Origin: Synergistaceae bacterium
GTDB taxonomy: Bacteria; Synergistota; Synergistia; Synergistales; Aminobacteriaceae
Direction of reading: 5' to 3'
Assembly: GCA_017405525.1 (NCBI GenBank)
Contig: JAFRAH010000038.1
Location: forward strand, 112,553-176,552
DNA: 64,000 bases
Shown: in pieces, positions 25,692-34,296 of the stretch
How positions within the stretch are numbered: position 1 is the first letter of the stretch
How the letters are laid out: the number at the start of each line of letters is the position of its first letter
Program-made: the position numbers and the translations under genes
Notes under the pieces: generated by a model
Database searches by the model: none
The model's input: the letters and a program-made list of their open reading frames with translations, nothing else
What the model was told of the DNA's origin: nothing

Positions 25692-27122
25692 ATGCCGGGA
25701 AAATCTGACAACCTCCTAGTGGGGCTTAGTATGGGAACTACGAAAATTACGATGATAGTTGCCGAAAAAGATCCGCGCTATCCTGATTCCGTTCATGTCA
25801 TAGGATTCGGGAATGCACCTTCACGCGGCATCTCAAAGGGAATAATCGTAAGCCTTCAGGATGCCCGGCAGTCTGTAGAGAAAGCCTTCAAGGAAGCCCA
25901 GAGCATCACGGGAATATCAGCGAAGAGGCTCAGCAATGTGATAGTAGCCTTCAACGCAATGGACGTACAGAGCGAGTCAACTCACGGGATGGTTACGCTT
26001 GGAGGCCATGAGTCGAAATCCGTGGAGGAGGGCGATCTTGACCGGGTGATAGACAGGGCACGGGCAAACTCAGTTCTTGCCACCGCCGAGAGAAACAACA
26101 TGTATTCCCTCCACATGATACCGACCAGCTACGAGCTCGACAACCGCCCGATAGATGAGCCGCTCAACATGAACGGAAGCCATCTGGACATCTGGATGCA
26201 GACTGTAGCAGTTCCGATGACCTACGTCCAGAACGTCGTGAATTGTGTCCAGACAGCCGGGCTTGACGTCAGGGGTCTGGTGCTTAAGCCTCTTGCGTCA
26301 TCACTTGGGGCGGTCTACGAGGACGCAATGCGGGCAGGATGCATCTCCATCTGCATAGGAGGCGGCACGACAGGAATAGTTCTCTACAGGAACGGGCGGG
26401 CTTTCCGTGTCATGAGCATACCCATAGGCGGCGACCACATAAGGAGCGACCTTGCTACTGTCCTTCATATGTCGCTTGGTGAGGCCGAACACCTCAAGAA
26501 GAGAATCTTCAACGCCACAGACGAAGAGCTGCAGATGGAGGGAATAGATGCGGATCTTGCCTACCAGGTCATCACTGCGAGAATCGAGGAGCTATTCAAC
26601 GAGTATATTCGCGATGCCTTGGCCGAATGCACACCCCAGCATTTTCCGAGTGGCATAATACTTTCGGGAGGGGTCAGCGAAACACCGGGGATTGACCTGA
26701 TGCTTGAGGACATACTGCAGATGCAGGTCAAGAAAGTACAGAGGCCGGTCTACTCGATGCCTCCGGGGCTGGACAATGCATCATATGTCAGTGCGGCAGG
26801 AATACTCAGGTACTACGTCATGACCGAGAGAGACCCCTATACGTTCATGGAGTCCGACCAAGTATTGCCGGGACTGTCCGAGCGTTCGGAGCAGAGGGGA
26901 CGGCAGGAGCAGAAGCGTCAGGAACGACGAAGCCGGGACAATGACGACAGCGTCCCGGAGTATGAGGATGAGGGCTACGAGGACTACAGGGGTAACGAGA
27001 ATACCTACTACAGGGATGACGGGGTTGATGATGGCTATGAAGACGAAGAGGACGGCTCAAGGCGCGAAAATTTGGGTGAGTTCATGCGCAGCCTTGCCTC
27101 GAAGTTCAAGAAGTTGTTCTAG
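25692..27122 (+). CDS. ftsA: Cell division actin-like protein FtsA
   Basis: 476 residues. The actin-like ATPase features are clear: VGLSMGTTKITMIVAE (phosphate 1), the 1C domain region, ISICIGGGTTGIVLYRNG (phosphate 2) and IILSGGVSETPGIDLMLED (adenosine). An acidic, Arg/Tyr-rich linker (residues about 395-455) leads to a C-terminal amphipathic helix, GEFMRSLASKFKKLF, which tethers FtsA and thereby FtsZ to the membrane. AAGAAGGGA upstream serves the ATG. The linker is longer than in many FtsA proteins. Confidence 0.96.
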   Translation: MPGKSDNLLVGLSMGTTKITMIVAEKDPRYPDSVHVIGFGNAPSRGISKGIIVSLQDARQSVEKAFKEAQSITGISAKRLSNVIVAFNAMDVQSESTHGMVTLGGHESKSVEEGDLDRVIDRARANSVLATAERNNMYSLHMIPTSYELDNRPIDEPLNMNGSHLDIWMQTVAVPMTYVQNVVNCVQTAGLDVRGLVLKPLASSLGAVYEDAMRAGCISICIGGGTTGIVLYRNGRAFRVMSIPIGGDHIRSDLATVLHMSLGEAEHLKKRIFNATDEELQMEGIDADLAYQVITARIEELFNEYIRDALAECTPQHFPSGIILSGGVSETPGIDLMLEDILQMQVKKVQRPVYSMPPGLDNASYVSAAGILRYYVMTERDPYTFMESDQVLPGLSERSEQRGRQEQKRQERRSRDNDDSVPEYEDEGYEDYRGNENTYYRDDGVDDGYEDEEDGSRRENLGEFMRSLASKFKKLF

Positions 27123-27127
27123 CCCGC

Positions 27128-27156
27128 TTGTCATGCCATGAAAAATAAAATACAAT
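27128..27156 (+). promoter_or_regulatory. Sigma-70-type promoter for ftsZ
   Basis: TTGTCA (27128-27133), a 17-base spacer and TACAAT (27151-27156), 24 bases before the ftsZ ATG in the ftsA-ftsZ gap. Confidence 0.55.
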
Positions 27157-27179
27157 TCGGACGAGGAGGCAAAGATTAA

Positions 27180-28481
27180 ATGAACGACAACTTATTCAAG
27201 CTCACTAATAACAATGTCCGCCAGAATGAAAAGATAGTAGTATTCGGTGTAGGCGGAGGAGGAGGTAACGCCCTCAACCACATAATAGAGTCCAACGTTC
27301 AGGGAGTTGACTTTGTGGCCGCCAATACTGACGCAAGGGCACTAGATCAGAACATGGCCCCCAACAAGATAATACTCGGCGAGACACTCACGCGGGGACT
27401 TGGTGCAGGAGCTAACCCCCAAGTAGGCACCAACGCCGCGAAAGAGAGCATTGACCGCATCAAGGAATATATTACCGGGGCTGATATGCTCTTCATCACC
27501 GCAGGGATGGGTGGAGGAACAGGAACAGGAGCCGCTCCAGTTATTGCCGAGACAGCCAGAGATATGGGAGTTCTTGTTGTCGGTGTCGTAACCAAGCCTT
27601 TCGGTTTCGAGATGGGCAAGAGGATGCGGACAGCCGAGGAAGGAATAGAGCACCTCAAGAAGAATGTTGATGCCCTCCTTGTTGTCGAGAATGACAAGCT
27701 CCTCCAGATGGACAACGGTATGAAGATGAAGATAGTCGATGCCTACAAGAAGGTTGATGAAGTCTTGAGGCAGGCAGTCCAAGGAGTTACTGACCTGATC
27801 ACGAAGTCAGGTTTTGTGAACTTGGACTTTGCGGACATCAAGGCCATTCTCACAGGAGCAGGGACGGCAATAATGGGAATGGGTGAGGGCGAGGGCGAAG
27901 ATAGGGCACTAAAAGCCGCACAGAACGCAATCACTTCACCGTTAATGACGTTCCCTATGAGCGGGGCAAAAGGTATCCTCCTCAACGTAACAACAGGGAC
28001 TGAAATACTTTTAGGGGAAATGTCCGATGCCGCACAGATAATCGAGAAGACCGCTGACCCTGAAGCCCAAGTAATCTGGGGGCACGTCATAGATGAGACG
28101 CTTGGCGAGAAAGTTCACGTTACGCTGATAGCCACGTTCCCAGAGGACGCAATGATACAGACCTCACGGGGAAGGCAGGTTGCACGCGACGACACCCCGA
28201 AGGCTCAGGATCTCTCAGTTGCCGCCGCTCAGCCCGTCATGAGGCAGGGAGGTCAGCAGGTGATACAGCCTGTTCAGCCTCAGCAGCAGGTGATACAGAC
28301 CCCGCAGTCAGCACGAAGGACGCTCTACGATCTCTACTCCCAGAAGCGAAGGTTACAGCAGGAAGGTTTCGAGGAAGCCCGCCTTCAGACCCCGAACGCA
28401 AACGAACGGGACGCATTCCCCGGACTTCAGCGGAAACTATACGACCAGCCTTCATTCTACAGGAAGAACCGCAGGGACTAG
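27180..28481 (+). CDS. ftsZ: Cell division tubulin-like GTPase FtsZ
   Basis: 433 residues with a strong GAGGAGG site. The GTP-binding tubulin signature GGGTGTGAAPVIAE and the catalytic T7 loop NLDFADIKAIL are intact. A glutamine-rich linker (QQVIQPVQPQQQVIQ) connects to the conserved C-terminal peptide DQPSFYRKNRRD, the docking site for FtsA and other partners. It builds the Z ring. Confidence 0.98.
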   Translation: MNDNLFKLTNNNVRQNEKIVVFGVGGGGGNALNHIIESNVQGVDFVAANTDARALDQNMAPNKIILGETLTRGLGAGANPQVGTNAAKESIDRIKEYITGADMLFITAGMGGGTGTGAAPVIAETARDMGVLVVGVVTKPFGFEMGKRMRTAEEGIEHLKKNVDALLVVENDKLLQMDNGMKMKIVDAYKKVDEVLRQAVQGVTDLITKSGFVNLDFADIKAILTGAGTAIMGMGEGEGEDRALKAAQNAITSPLMTFPMSGAKGILLNVTTGTEILLGEMSDAAQIIEKTADPEAQVIWGHVIDETLGEKVHVTLIATFPEDAMIQTSRGRQVARDDTPKAQDLSVAAAQPVMRQGGQQVIQPVQPQQQVIQTPQSARRTLYDLYSQKRRLQQEGFEEARLQTPNANERDAFPGLQRKLYDQPSFYRKNRRD

Positions 28482-28487
28482 AAGGCT

Positions 28488-29159
28488 ATGGGACGGCGAA
28501 GAGTAAGGCAGGGCATCAGGAAGCGCGGAATACTCCCATCATTCGGGGATCTCGTTCTCCCGATAGTTGGGATTGCCGCCGTAGGACTGCTGATTTTGGC
28601 GGGAAGGCAGTTCTTCATCAACGGCATGAAGAAATCTCCGGGCATGACATCAACAAGGGCATATGCTGATTCACCTGCAATGATTGCGGAACGTGAGAGG
28701 TCTCAGGAACTCACGCAGGAAACTCATGATGACGTGGCCGAAGTCATGGCATCGTCTCAGGACAGCACGTTGCTTGCCGTCGCTGGAAATCCTGAAGCCC
28801 CGGCAGTCTCTGAGGTCATGGCCGCAGAGCACCAACCCCCGGCAGTCGTTGCATCACCTTCACCAGCTACTCCCCCGGCAAAGAAGCCAGCTCCCTCAAA
28901 GGCAGTAACCCTTCCGCCAGAAAAGCAATGGAGGGTACAGACTGGAGCATACACCTCAAAGGCAGGAGCACAGGAGGCCGTGAAGAAGATCAACCGTGCG
29001 GGGTTCAAGGCAAGGGTCTACCAGAATCCGGCATCAAAGCACTTCAAGGTCTGGGTGCAGGGCGGGGCAAGCAAGTATCAGGCTGAGCTTGTCGTTGAGG
29101 CAATGAAGAAGCTGGGCTACAAGTCAGCGTTCTCATTCCCTCCGATGAAACAGAAATAA
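28488..29159 (+). CDS. SPOR-domain membrane protein
   Basis: 223 residues, six bases after ftsZ. A basic cytoplasmic tail, one membrane helix (LVLPIVGIAAVGLLILAG), an Ala/Pro-rich spacer and a C-terminal SPOR domain of about 70 residues (WRVQTGAYTSKAGAQEAVKK ... KVWVQGGASKYQAELVVEAM). SPOR domains bind denuded glycan strands and draw proteins to the septum, so an FtsN-like or divisome accessory role is inferred. Confidence 0.85.
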   Translation: MGRRRVRQGIRKRGILPSFGDLVLPIVGIAAVGLLILAGRQFFINGMKKSPGMTSTRAYADSPAMIAERERSQELTQETHDDVAEVMASSQDSTLLAVAGNPEAPAVSEVMAAEHQPPAVVASPSPATPPAKKPAPSKAVTLPPEKQWRVQTGAYTSKAGAQEAVKKINRAGFKARVYQNPASKHFKVWVQGGASKYQAELVVEAMKKLGYKSAFSFPPMKQK

Positions 29160-29183
29160 CCACAACCTGAAACAAGACATCAC

Positions 29184-29217
29184 GGGCAGGACACGAAGAT
29201 ACCTGCTCTATTTTTTT
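29184..29217 (+). terminator. Rho-independent terminator after ftsZ-SPOR
   Basis: GGGCAGG (29184-29190) pairs with CCTGCTC (29202-29208), followed by TATTTTTTT. Confidence 0.65.
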
Positions 29218-29231
29218 GGCATAAAAATATC

Positions 29232-30521
29232 ATGAAAGACTTTGACACTCTCGAAAATATACTTTATTCACATTCCGACAACAGAATAATTCCCGGCCTC
29301 GAAAGAATTTCACGACTCCTTGAACGCTTGGGCAACCCTCAAAATTCCTTCAGGTCAGTCCACATTGTAGGCACTAACGGAAAAGGCTCAACGGGATCAT
29401 TCATCTCGTCAGTCCTGAACGCGTCAGGCTACAAAACTGGTTTCTACTCCAGCCCGCACCTTGAGAGCCCCGGTGAAAGATTACTTGTTGACGGCCATGA
29501 ATTGCCTCCTGAAGAATGGGTTGACGCTGTGAATGAGGCGGTGAAGTGCACAGCTCCCGGTGAGGACTTGCCATCATACTTTGAGCTTCTGACGGCTGGT
29601 GCATTCCTTCTTGCGCGGAACTCAGGAATTGAGGCCGGAGTAATTGAGGCAGGTCTTGGCGGAAAACTCGACGCAACCAACACGATGGACAACACGGCGT
29701 GTTCGGTCATTGCGTCGGTCTCGATTGACCACACGGAATATTTGGGGCCGACGCTTGAGGGGATTGCCGGGGAAAAATTCGCGGTCGTCCGGGCTGGAGT
29801 TCCTGCGTGCTTCTCAGGGGTTCATGCCGATCTTGTGGGTATGTTCATGGACGTATGCCGGGAGAAGGGAGCAATTCCGTTTGTGGTTACTGAGCAGGCA
29901 AGGACAGAGAACGTTCACGTAACACCTGAAGGAAATTCGTTCGACTTCTACGCACCTAGTCTTGAGCTCAAGAATTTGCGGACTGGTCTTATTGGCGGCT
30001 ATCAGGTGAGGAATGCGGCACTTTCACTTTCGGCGTTGTCATTGATGCGTGAGTCATTCCCGAAAATCACTGAGGCATCAATCCGTGAAGGTATGCTCAA
30101 AGCCAGATGGCCCGGCCGTCTTGAGGTTGTCTCACGAGAGCCGCTGATCATTCTTGACGGGGGACACAACTACGACGGGGTGAACAAACTCTGCCGGAGT
30201 ATTCGGGATTTGTGGCCTGGACGGAATTTTGCCGTCGTCTATGCGGCCATGAGGGACAAGGATTATTCCGGCTGCCTCGAACTCATGAGCGGGATACTTA
30301 GGCCGTCGTTGTACGTTACGCGCGTTCCGGGAATGTCCAGGAGTGCCGAGACTGAAGAGCTGCTGCATGGTGCGGAAGGTCTCACGTGGCGGGGCAAGCC
30401 TCAAGGTTTCGCCAGTCCTGACGAGGCAGTGAGCAGGGCACTCAATGACGGGAATGATGCGGTGCTGATCTGTGGGAGCTTGTACCTTATCGGGTGGGTG
30501 AAACGGAATTGCAGGCTCTAA
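29232..30521 (+). CDS. folC: Dihydrofolate/folylpolyglutamate synthase FolC
   Basis: 429 residues of the Mur-ligase superfamily: ATP loop VGTNGKGSTGSF, the EAGLGGKLDATN segment and IDHTEYLGPT, then the C-terminal ILDGGHNYDGV. It adds glutamate to dihydropteroate and/or folates. No Shine-Dalgarno sequence is seen in the 14 bases between the preceding T-run and the ATG, so the gene may be poorly translated or leaderless; an A/T-rich CATAAAAAT precedes it. Confidence 0.93.
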   Translation: MKDFDTLENILYSHSDNRIIPGLERISRLLERLGNPQNSFRSVHIVGTNGKGSTGSFISSVLNASGYKTGFYSSPHLESPGERLLVDGHELPPEEWVDAVNEAVKCTAPGEDLPSYFELLTAGAFLLARNSGIEAGVIEAGLGGKLDATNTMDNTACSVIASVSIDHTEYLGPTLEGIAGEKFAVVRAGVPACFSGVHADLVGMFMDVCREKGAIPFVVTEQARTENVHVTPEGNSFDFYAPSLELKNLRTGLIGGYQVRNAALSLSALSLMRESFPKITEASIREGMLKARWPGRLEVVSREPLIILDGGHNYDGVNKLCRSIRDLWPGRNFAVVYAAMRDKDYSGCLELMSGILRPSLYVTRVPGMSRSAETEELLHGAEGLTWRGKPQGFASPDEAVSRALNDGNDAVLICGSLYLIGWVKRNCRL

Positions 30522-31192
30522 GTATCGGCGGCATCCCGGCAGTAATCTACGGGGGAAATTCCGGGAGTGTCTATGTGTACGTTCACGGAATGATGGGACG
30601 CAAGGAGGACGCAGAGCCATTCGCACAGGTTGCGGCACGTAAGGGCTTTCAGGTCTTGAGCTTTGACCTTCCTGGACATGGAGAGCGTGAGAGGAATATT
30701 ACCCCCGACCCGTTCAACACACTTCCTGAGCTTCAGGCAGTACATGAGTTCGCACGTTCACGGTGGGATGATGTCTCGCTCTATGCCGTCAGTCTTGGGG
30801 CATGGTTCAGCCTCCTTCACTTTCAGGTTGAGCCGCCGCAGAATGCCCTCCTCGTTTCGCCGGTCGTCAACATGAAGGCACTGATTGAGCACATGATGAG
30901 GAATGCAGGAGTTACCCCCGAAATTCTCAGAGATAGGAGGAACATACCAGAGGCTAATCTTTCGTGGGAGTATTACCGCTTTTCATGTGAGCACGAAATA
31001 TCAAGCTGGTCTTGCAGGACGGAGATACTTTACCCCGAACATGACAACATTACCCCCCGCCGTGAGATTGAGGAGTTCGCTGGGAATTTCGGGTGCGGGC
31101 TGACTGTCCTGCTTGGAGCTGGGCACTGGATACATGAGCCGGATGATGTGAGGTTCCTGCGGGAATGGGAGGAAGGCTGCATTATGCTATAA
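30494..31192 (+). CDS. Alpha/beta hydrolase
   Basis: 232 residues, overlapping the folC end by 28 bases (GTG start; TTG at 30509 possible). The fold is recognised from the oxyanion region VYVHGMMGR, FDLPGHGERER, a nucleophile elbow AVSLGAW (Ala-x-Ser-x-Gly), the Asp/Glu region YPEHDNITPRREI and the catalytic His in GAGHWIH. It is a small serine hydrolase of unknown substrate, probably translated together with folC. Confidence 0.75.
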   Translation: MGETELQALSIGGIPAVIYGGNSGSVYVYVHGMMGRKEDAEPFAQVAARKGFQVLSFDLPGHGERERNITPDPFNTLPELQAVHEFARSRWDDVSLYAVSLGAWFSLLHFQVEPPQNALLVSPVVNMKALIEHMMRNAGVTPEILRDRRNIPEANLSWEYYRFSCEHEISSWSCRTEILYPEHDNITPRREIEEFAGNFGCGLTVLLGAGHWIHEPDDVRFLREWEEGCIML

Positions 31193-31193
31193 T
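31185..31193 (+). promoter_or_regulatory. Extended -10 promoter for the licD-type gene
   Basis: TGCTATAAT (TG-n-TATAAT) overlaps the hydrolase stop codon. Transcription would start near 31200, just ahead of AGGAGG at 31219-31224. Confidence 0.5.
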
Positions 31194-31230
31194 CGTGCGG
31201 AAAAATTCAGTAAAATATAGGAGGCATGAC

Positions 31231-32038
31231 ATGAAAATGGCCGCTACAATCAAGCCACAAGCCACAAGCCACAAGCCACAAGGCTAACTCTGTCCAGAAA
31301 TTACCTTACGAGATAACCCGCATAACTATCAATGGCCAGACCCTCGAATATGAGGACGAAATAAAATCCATAATCTACAAGAACATAAAACCAATCACCG
31401 AATCAGAGGCTCGCTCACTCATTCACAAGACCAAAGAACTATTTGACCGTGCAGGGATAAAGTTCTCGCTTTCATTCGGCTCACTTCTCGGTGCAATCAG
31501 GGACAAGGGACTAATCAAAGGCGACGAGGACATAGATATATTCGTGATGGATGAGGAAAAGCTCCGCAGTAATCTCATCTCCCTTCAAGAAGACGGCCTC
31601 AAAGTATGCAGGATATGTCCCGGCCTTCTGTACTCGTTCAGGATTAACCCAACGTGCTACATTGACGTGTATATACTCCGCGAACTAATGGGGCTGCCCC
31701 GGTTCTTGTGGGGTTGGTACTGTGTCTCACTCGCCGGAAACGAAACACCCCGGAAATTCTTCACGGGCTTTCAGGAAATTGAGTTCTTGGGCGAAAAGGT
31801 CATGTGCCCGGAAAATCCTGAGAGACTCCTTGAGTTCTGGTACGGCCCGGACTGGAGAATACCCGTAAGAGGCCACAGCTTTATTTACCGGGTGAAGTCT
31901 GCCCATTACTACCACAAAATAATGAGCATGCCACCAATCAGGATGATGAAGAACACAGCAAAGTTTATCTTAAGCCGGAGTTACAGGCAGAAAATCCTTC
32001 AGCGGAAAAAAGAAACAGGCAGCTTCTTCAACAGATAA
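31231..32038 (+). pseudogene. licD: LicD-family phosphotransferase, out of frame at a heptanucleotide repeat (phase OFF)
   Basis: An ATG at 31231 with AGGAGG six bases upstream opens a frame that stops at 31285 after 18 codons. From 31283 a different frame is open without interruption to 32038 and encodes about 250 residues of a LicD protein: LFDRAGIKFSLSFGSLLGAI, then the metal-binding GDEDIDIF, and a C-terminal part rich in aromatic residues. The two frames meet in a (CCACAAG)4 tract. Losing exactly one 7-base unit would join them. LicD proteins transfer phosphocholine or phosphoribitol to surface glycans. It is more likely phase-variable than dead, because the rest of the gene is intact. 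Confidence 0.8.
31251..31282 (+). repeat. Heptanucleotide tandem repeat (CCACAAG)4 plus partial unit
   Basis: Four perfect CCACAAG units (31255-31282) follow a partial CAAG, eight codons after the licD start. Seven is not a multiple of three, so each slipped unit changes the reading frame. Confidence 0.95.
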
Positions 32039-32067
32039 GAGCTTTAGAGTTTGTTTGCACCTTCACG

Positions 32068-32076
32068 TGATAAAAT
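32068..32076 (+). promoter_or_regulatory. Extended -10 promoter for mgtE
   Basis: TGATAAAAT (TG-n-TAAAAT), 30 bases before the mgtE start; AGGAGG follows. Confidence 0.4.
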
Positions 32077-32105
32077 TCTGGGAATATCACACAGGAGGTG
32101 CAATT

Positions 32106-33458
32106 ATGCCTGAACTCACAGACACTCTCGACACAATAAGAACCCTCATAAACGCAAAGAACATCAGGGAGCTCCGCAACCTCACAGAAGACATGAACGA
32201 TGCTGACATTGCCGACACACTCGAACAGCTCGAACCCGAAGAACGCGTAATACTCTTCCGTGCATTGAGCCGCGACATGGCCGCAGAAGTTTTCGCCCAC
32301 CTCATCCCCGACACAAAGGAAGCCCTGGTCTCACAGCTCACTGCTCCAGAACTTGGCCGCATTGTCGATGAGTTGTTCCTTGATGATGCCGCTGACCTCG
32401 TCGAGGAATTACCCCCCGATGTCGTCAAGCGAATACTTGAGAGCGCAAGCCCCGAAACTCGCAAGGGCATCAACCAGCTCCTCCAGTATCAGGAAGACTC
32501 AGCAGGCAGCATAATGACCACCGAATATATTTCCCTTAAGCCTGATATGAACGTTGAGGAGTCATTCAGGCACATTAGGGAGGTAGGGACGGACAAGGAG
32601 ACTCTCTACACCTGCTACGTTACTGACCCCAAAGGCGTGCTTATAGGCGTTGTTACGGTGAGGACAATGCTCCTGTCGAAATACGAGGACAAAATCGGCG
32701 ACATAATGACCGACACAAACCTAATCAGCGTGAACACGAACGATGACCGCGAGAAAGTTACTGAGCTCTTCCAGAAATACGACTTCATGGCAATCCCTGT
32801 AGTTGACTCAGGAAATCACTTGATGGGTATAGTTACGGTTGATGACGCTATGGAGGTCATGGAGGAGGAGAGCACGGAGGACTTCCACAAGATGGCGGCC
32901 ATGCTCCCGATGGATGAGCCCTATTTGTCGATGGGTGTCGGTGAACTTGCCCGCAAGCGCGTAATCTGGCTCATGGTTCTGATGATCTCTGCGACACTCT
33001 CAGGCTCAATACTCAATCACTACCAGTCAGTTTTCGCGGCACTCCCTGCGCTGATTGCGTCAATCCCAATGCTCATGGACACGGGCGGAAATGCAGGCTC
33101 CCAGTCCTCGACGCTCGTAATTCGCGGAATTGCTGTAGGTGAGCTCAAGCTCAGGGATGCGCTGAAGGTGCTCTTCAAGGAAATTCGCGTAAGCCTCATA
33201 GTCGGAGGAGGGCTTGCTGTCGTCAACTTCTTCTACAAGTACGCCATGAGCGGGGATTGGCTTTTGTCCCTCACTGTGGGAATAAGCCTCTTTGCCACAG
33301 TCATATTTGCCCAGACCGTCGGGGGAATGCTCCCGTTGTTGGCCAAAGCGTTGGGATTTGACCCGGCATTGATGGCCGCCCCGATAGTTACGACGATTGT
33401 AGATGCCGGCAGCCTGACGATGTATTTTGCGGTTGCCAGCAAGGTGATGAGCTTGTAG
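32106..33458 (+). CDS. mgtE: Magnesium transporter MgtE
   Basis: 450 residues. An N-terminal superhelical domain (ELRNLTEDMNDADIADTLEQ) and two CBS domains with a Mg-sensing role in the family (about residues 140-260) precede five membrane helices. The pore region has MDTGGNAGSQSSTLVIRG, the conserved MgtE signature, and a C-terminal helix with TVGGMLPLLAK. It is a dimeric Mg2+ channel gated by cytosolic Mg2+. The ATG at 32106 has AGGAGG upstream; the in-frame extension to 32055 is rejected. Confidence 0.95.
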   Translation: MPELTDTLDTIRTLINAKNIRELRNLTEDMNDADIADTLEQLEPEERVILFRALSRDMAAEVFAHLIPDTKEALVSQLTAPELGRIVDELFLDDAADLVEELPPDVVKRILESASPETRKGINQLLQYQEDSAGSIMTTEYISLKPDMNVEESFRHIREVGTDKETLYTCYVTDPKGVLIGVVTVRTMLLSKYEDKIGDIMTDTNLISVNTNDDREKVTELFQKYDFMAIPVVDSGNHLMGIVTVDDAMEVMEEESTEDFHKMAAMLPMDEPYLSMGVGELARKRVIWLMVLMISATLSGSILNHYQSVFAALPALIASIPMLMDTGGNAGSQSSTLVIRGIAVGELKLRDALKVLFKEIRVSLIVGGGLAVVNFFYKYAMSGDWLLSLTVGISLFATVIFAQTVGGMLPLLAKALGFDPALMAAPIVTTIVDAGSLTMYFAVASKVMSL

Positions 33459-33470
33459 GCAGAAAGCCAG

Positions 33471-33515
33471 AAAAAGAGAGAACCCCGCATCATGTGTGCA
33501 GAGTTCTCTTTTTGT
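33471..33515. terminator. Bidirectional terminator between mgtE and the ankyrin gene
   Basis: GAGAGAAC (33476-33483) pairs with GTTCTCT (33503-33509), with A-rich and T-rich flanks on either side. Confidence 0.65.
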
Positions 33516-33545
33516 TTTCCCGTTGAGATTATGCGTTGGGGACTA

Positions 33546-34181
33546 CTAGAACAGTTTGGCCAGCTCCTCAGCCGCACTCCCTGAAACGTAATCCTTCGCT
33601 GTCTTCCCGTCCTTGTCCTTGGCGTTCACGTCAGCACCCGCCGTAATAAGTGCCTTCGCCACGTCAGTACTGCCACTCTCATAGACCGACATCATCAGTG
33701 CAGTGTGTCCCTCATTGTCCGCCGCATTAACGTCAGCACCAGCCTCAAGGAGAGCCTTCACCGCCTCAACGTTCTCATCACCTATTGCCGCAATGATGAG
33801 GGCAGTCATTCCGTCCTCGTTCTTCGCCTTAACGTCAGCACCGTTCTTGATGAGCAGCTTTACGTTGTCAGCATTGGCCACACCAAGAGCAACCGACATC
33901 AGGGCATCCCAGCCTTTGTTGTCCTTCGCGTTCACGTCAGAGCCCGCATCAATGAGTGCCTGGAATGCCTCCGGGCTGTTCCTGAATCCTGCCGCAAAGA
34001 CAAGTGCAGTCTTCCCGTCCTCGTTCGTGGCCTTGAGGTCAGCTCCTGCCTTGATGAACTCCTAGATAGCTTCGGGGGTAATCCCGTCCTCAGTTGCGAT
34101 GAATAGATCCTCTGTTGCTCCTGCGAATGCCGCCGACACTGACAGCACAACCAACATAACGCCTAACAATACGTGTTTCAT
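33546..34181 (-). pseudogene. Exported ankyrin-repeat protein interrupted by an in-frame amber codon
   Basis: From the ATG at 34181 the frame reads MKHVLLGVMLVVLSVSAAFA (signal peptide), then TEDGITPEAI, a TAG at codon 40 (34062-34064), and continues in the same frame with EFIKAGADLKATNEDGKTAL and about five further ankyrin units (AGADVNA... repeats) to 33546. The consensus at the stop is Gln, so CAG to TAG is the simple explanation. Translation could restart downstream, but that product would lack a signal peptide. A sequencing error or a nonsense suppressor are the alternatives. Confidence 0.75.
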
Positions 34182-34256
34182 GATGAGGAAAAATCTCCTT
34201 CCGAGTGTTAATTTGCTCATGGTATTACTATATCACTACATGGTGAAAAAAATATG

Positions 34257-34265
34257 CTAGAATGC
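34257..34265 (+). promoter_or_regulatory. Extended -10 promoter for the beta-propeller gene
   Basis: TGCTAGAAT (TG-n-TAGAAT), 31 bases before the ATG; no clear -35. Confidence 0.4.
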
Positions 34266-34296
34266 GCGAAATCCATCAATGAGGTGAATACCAGCA

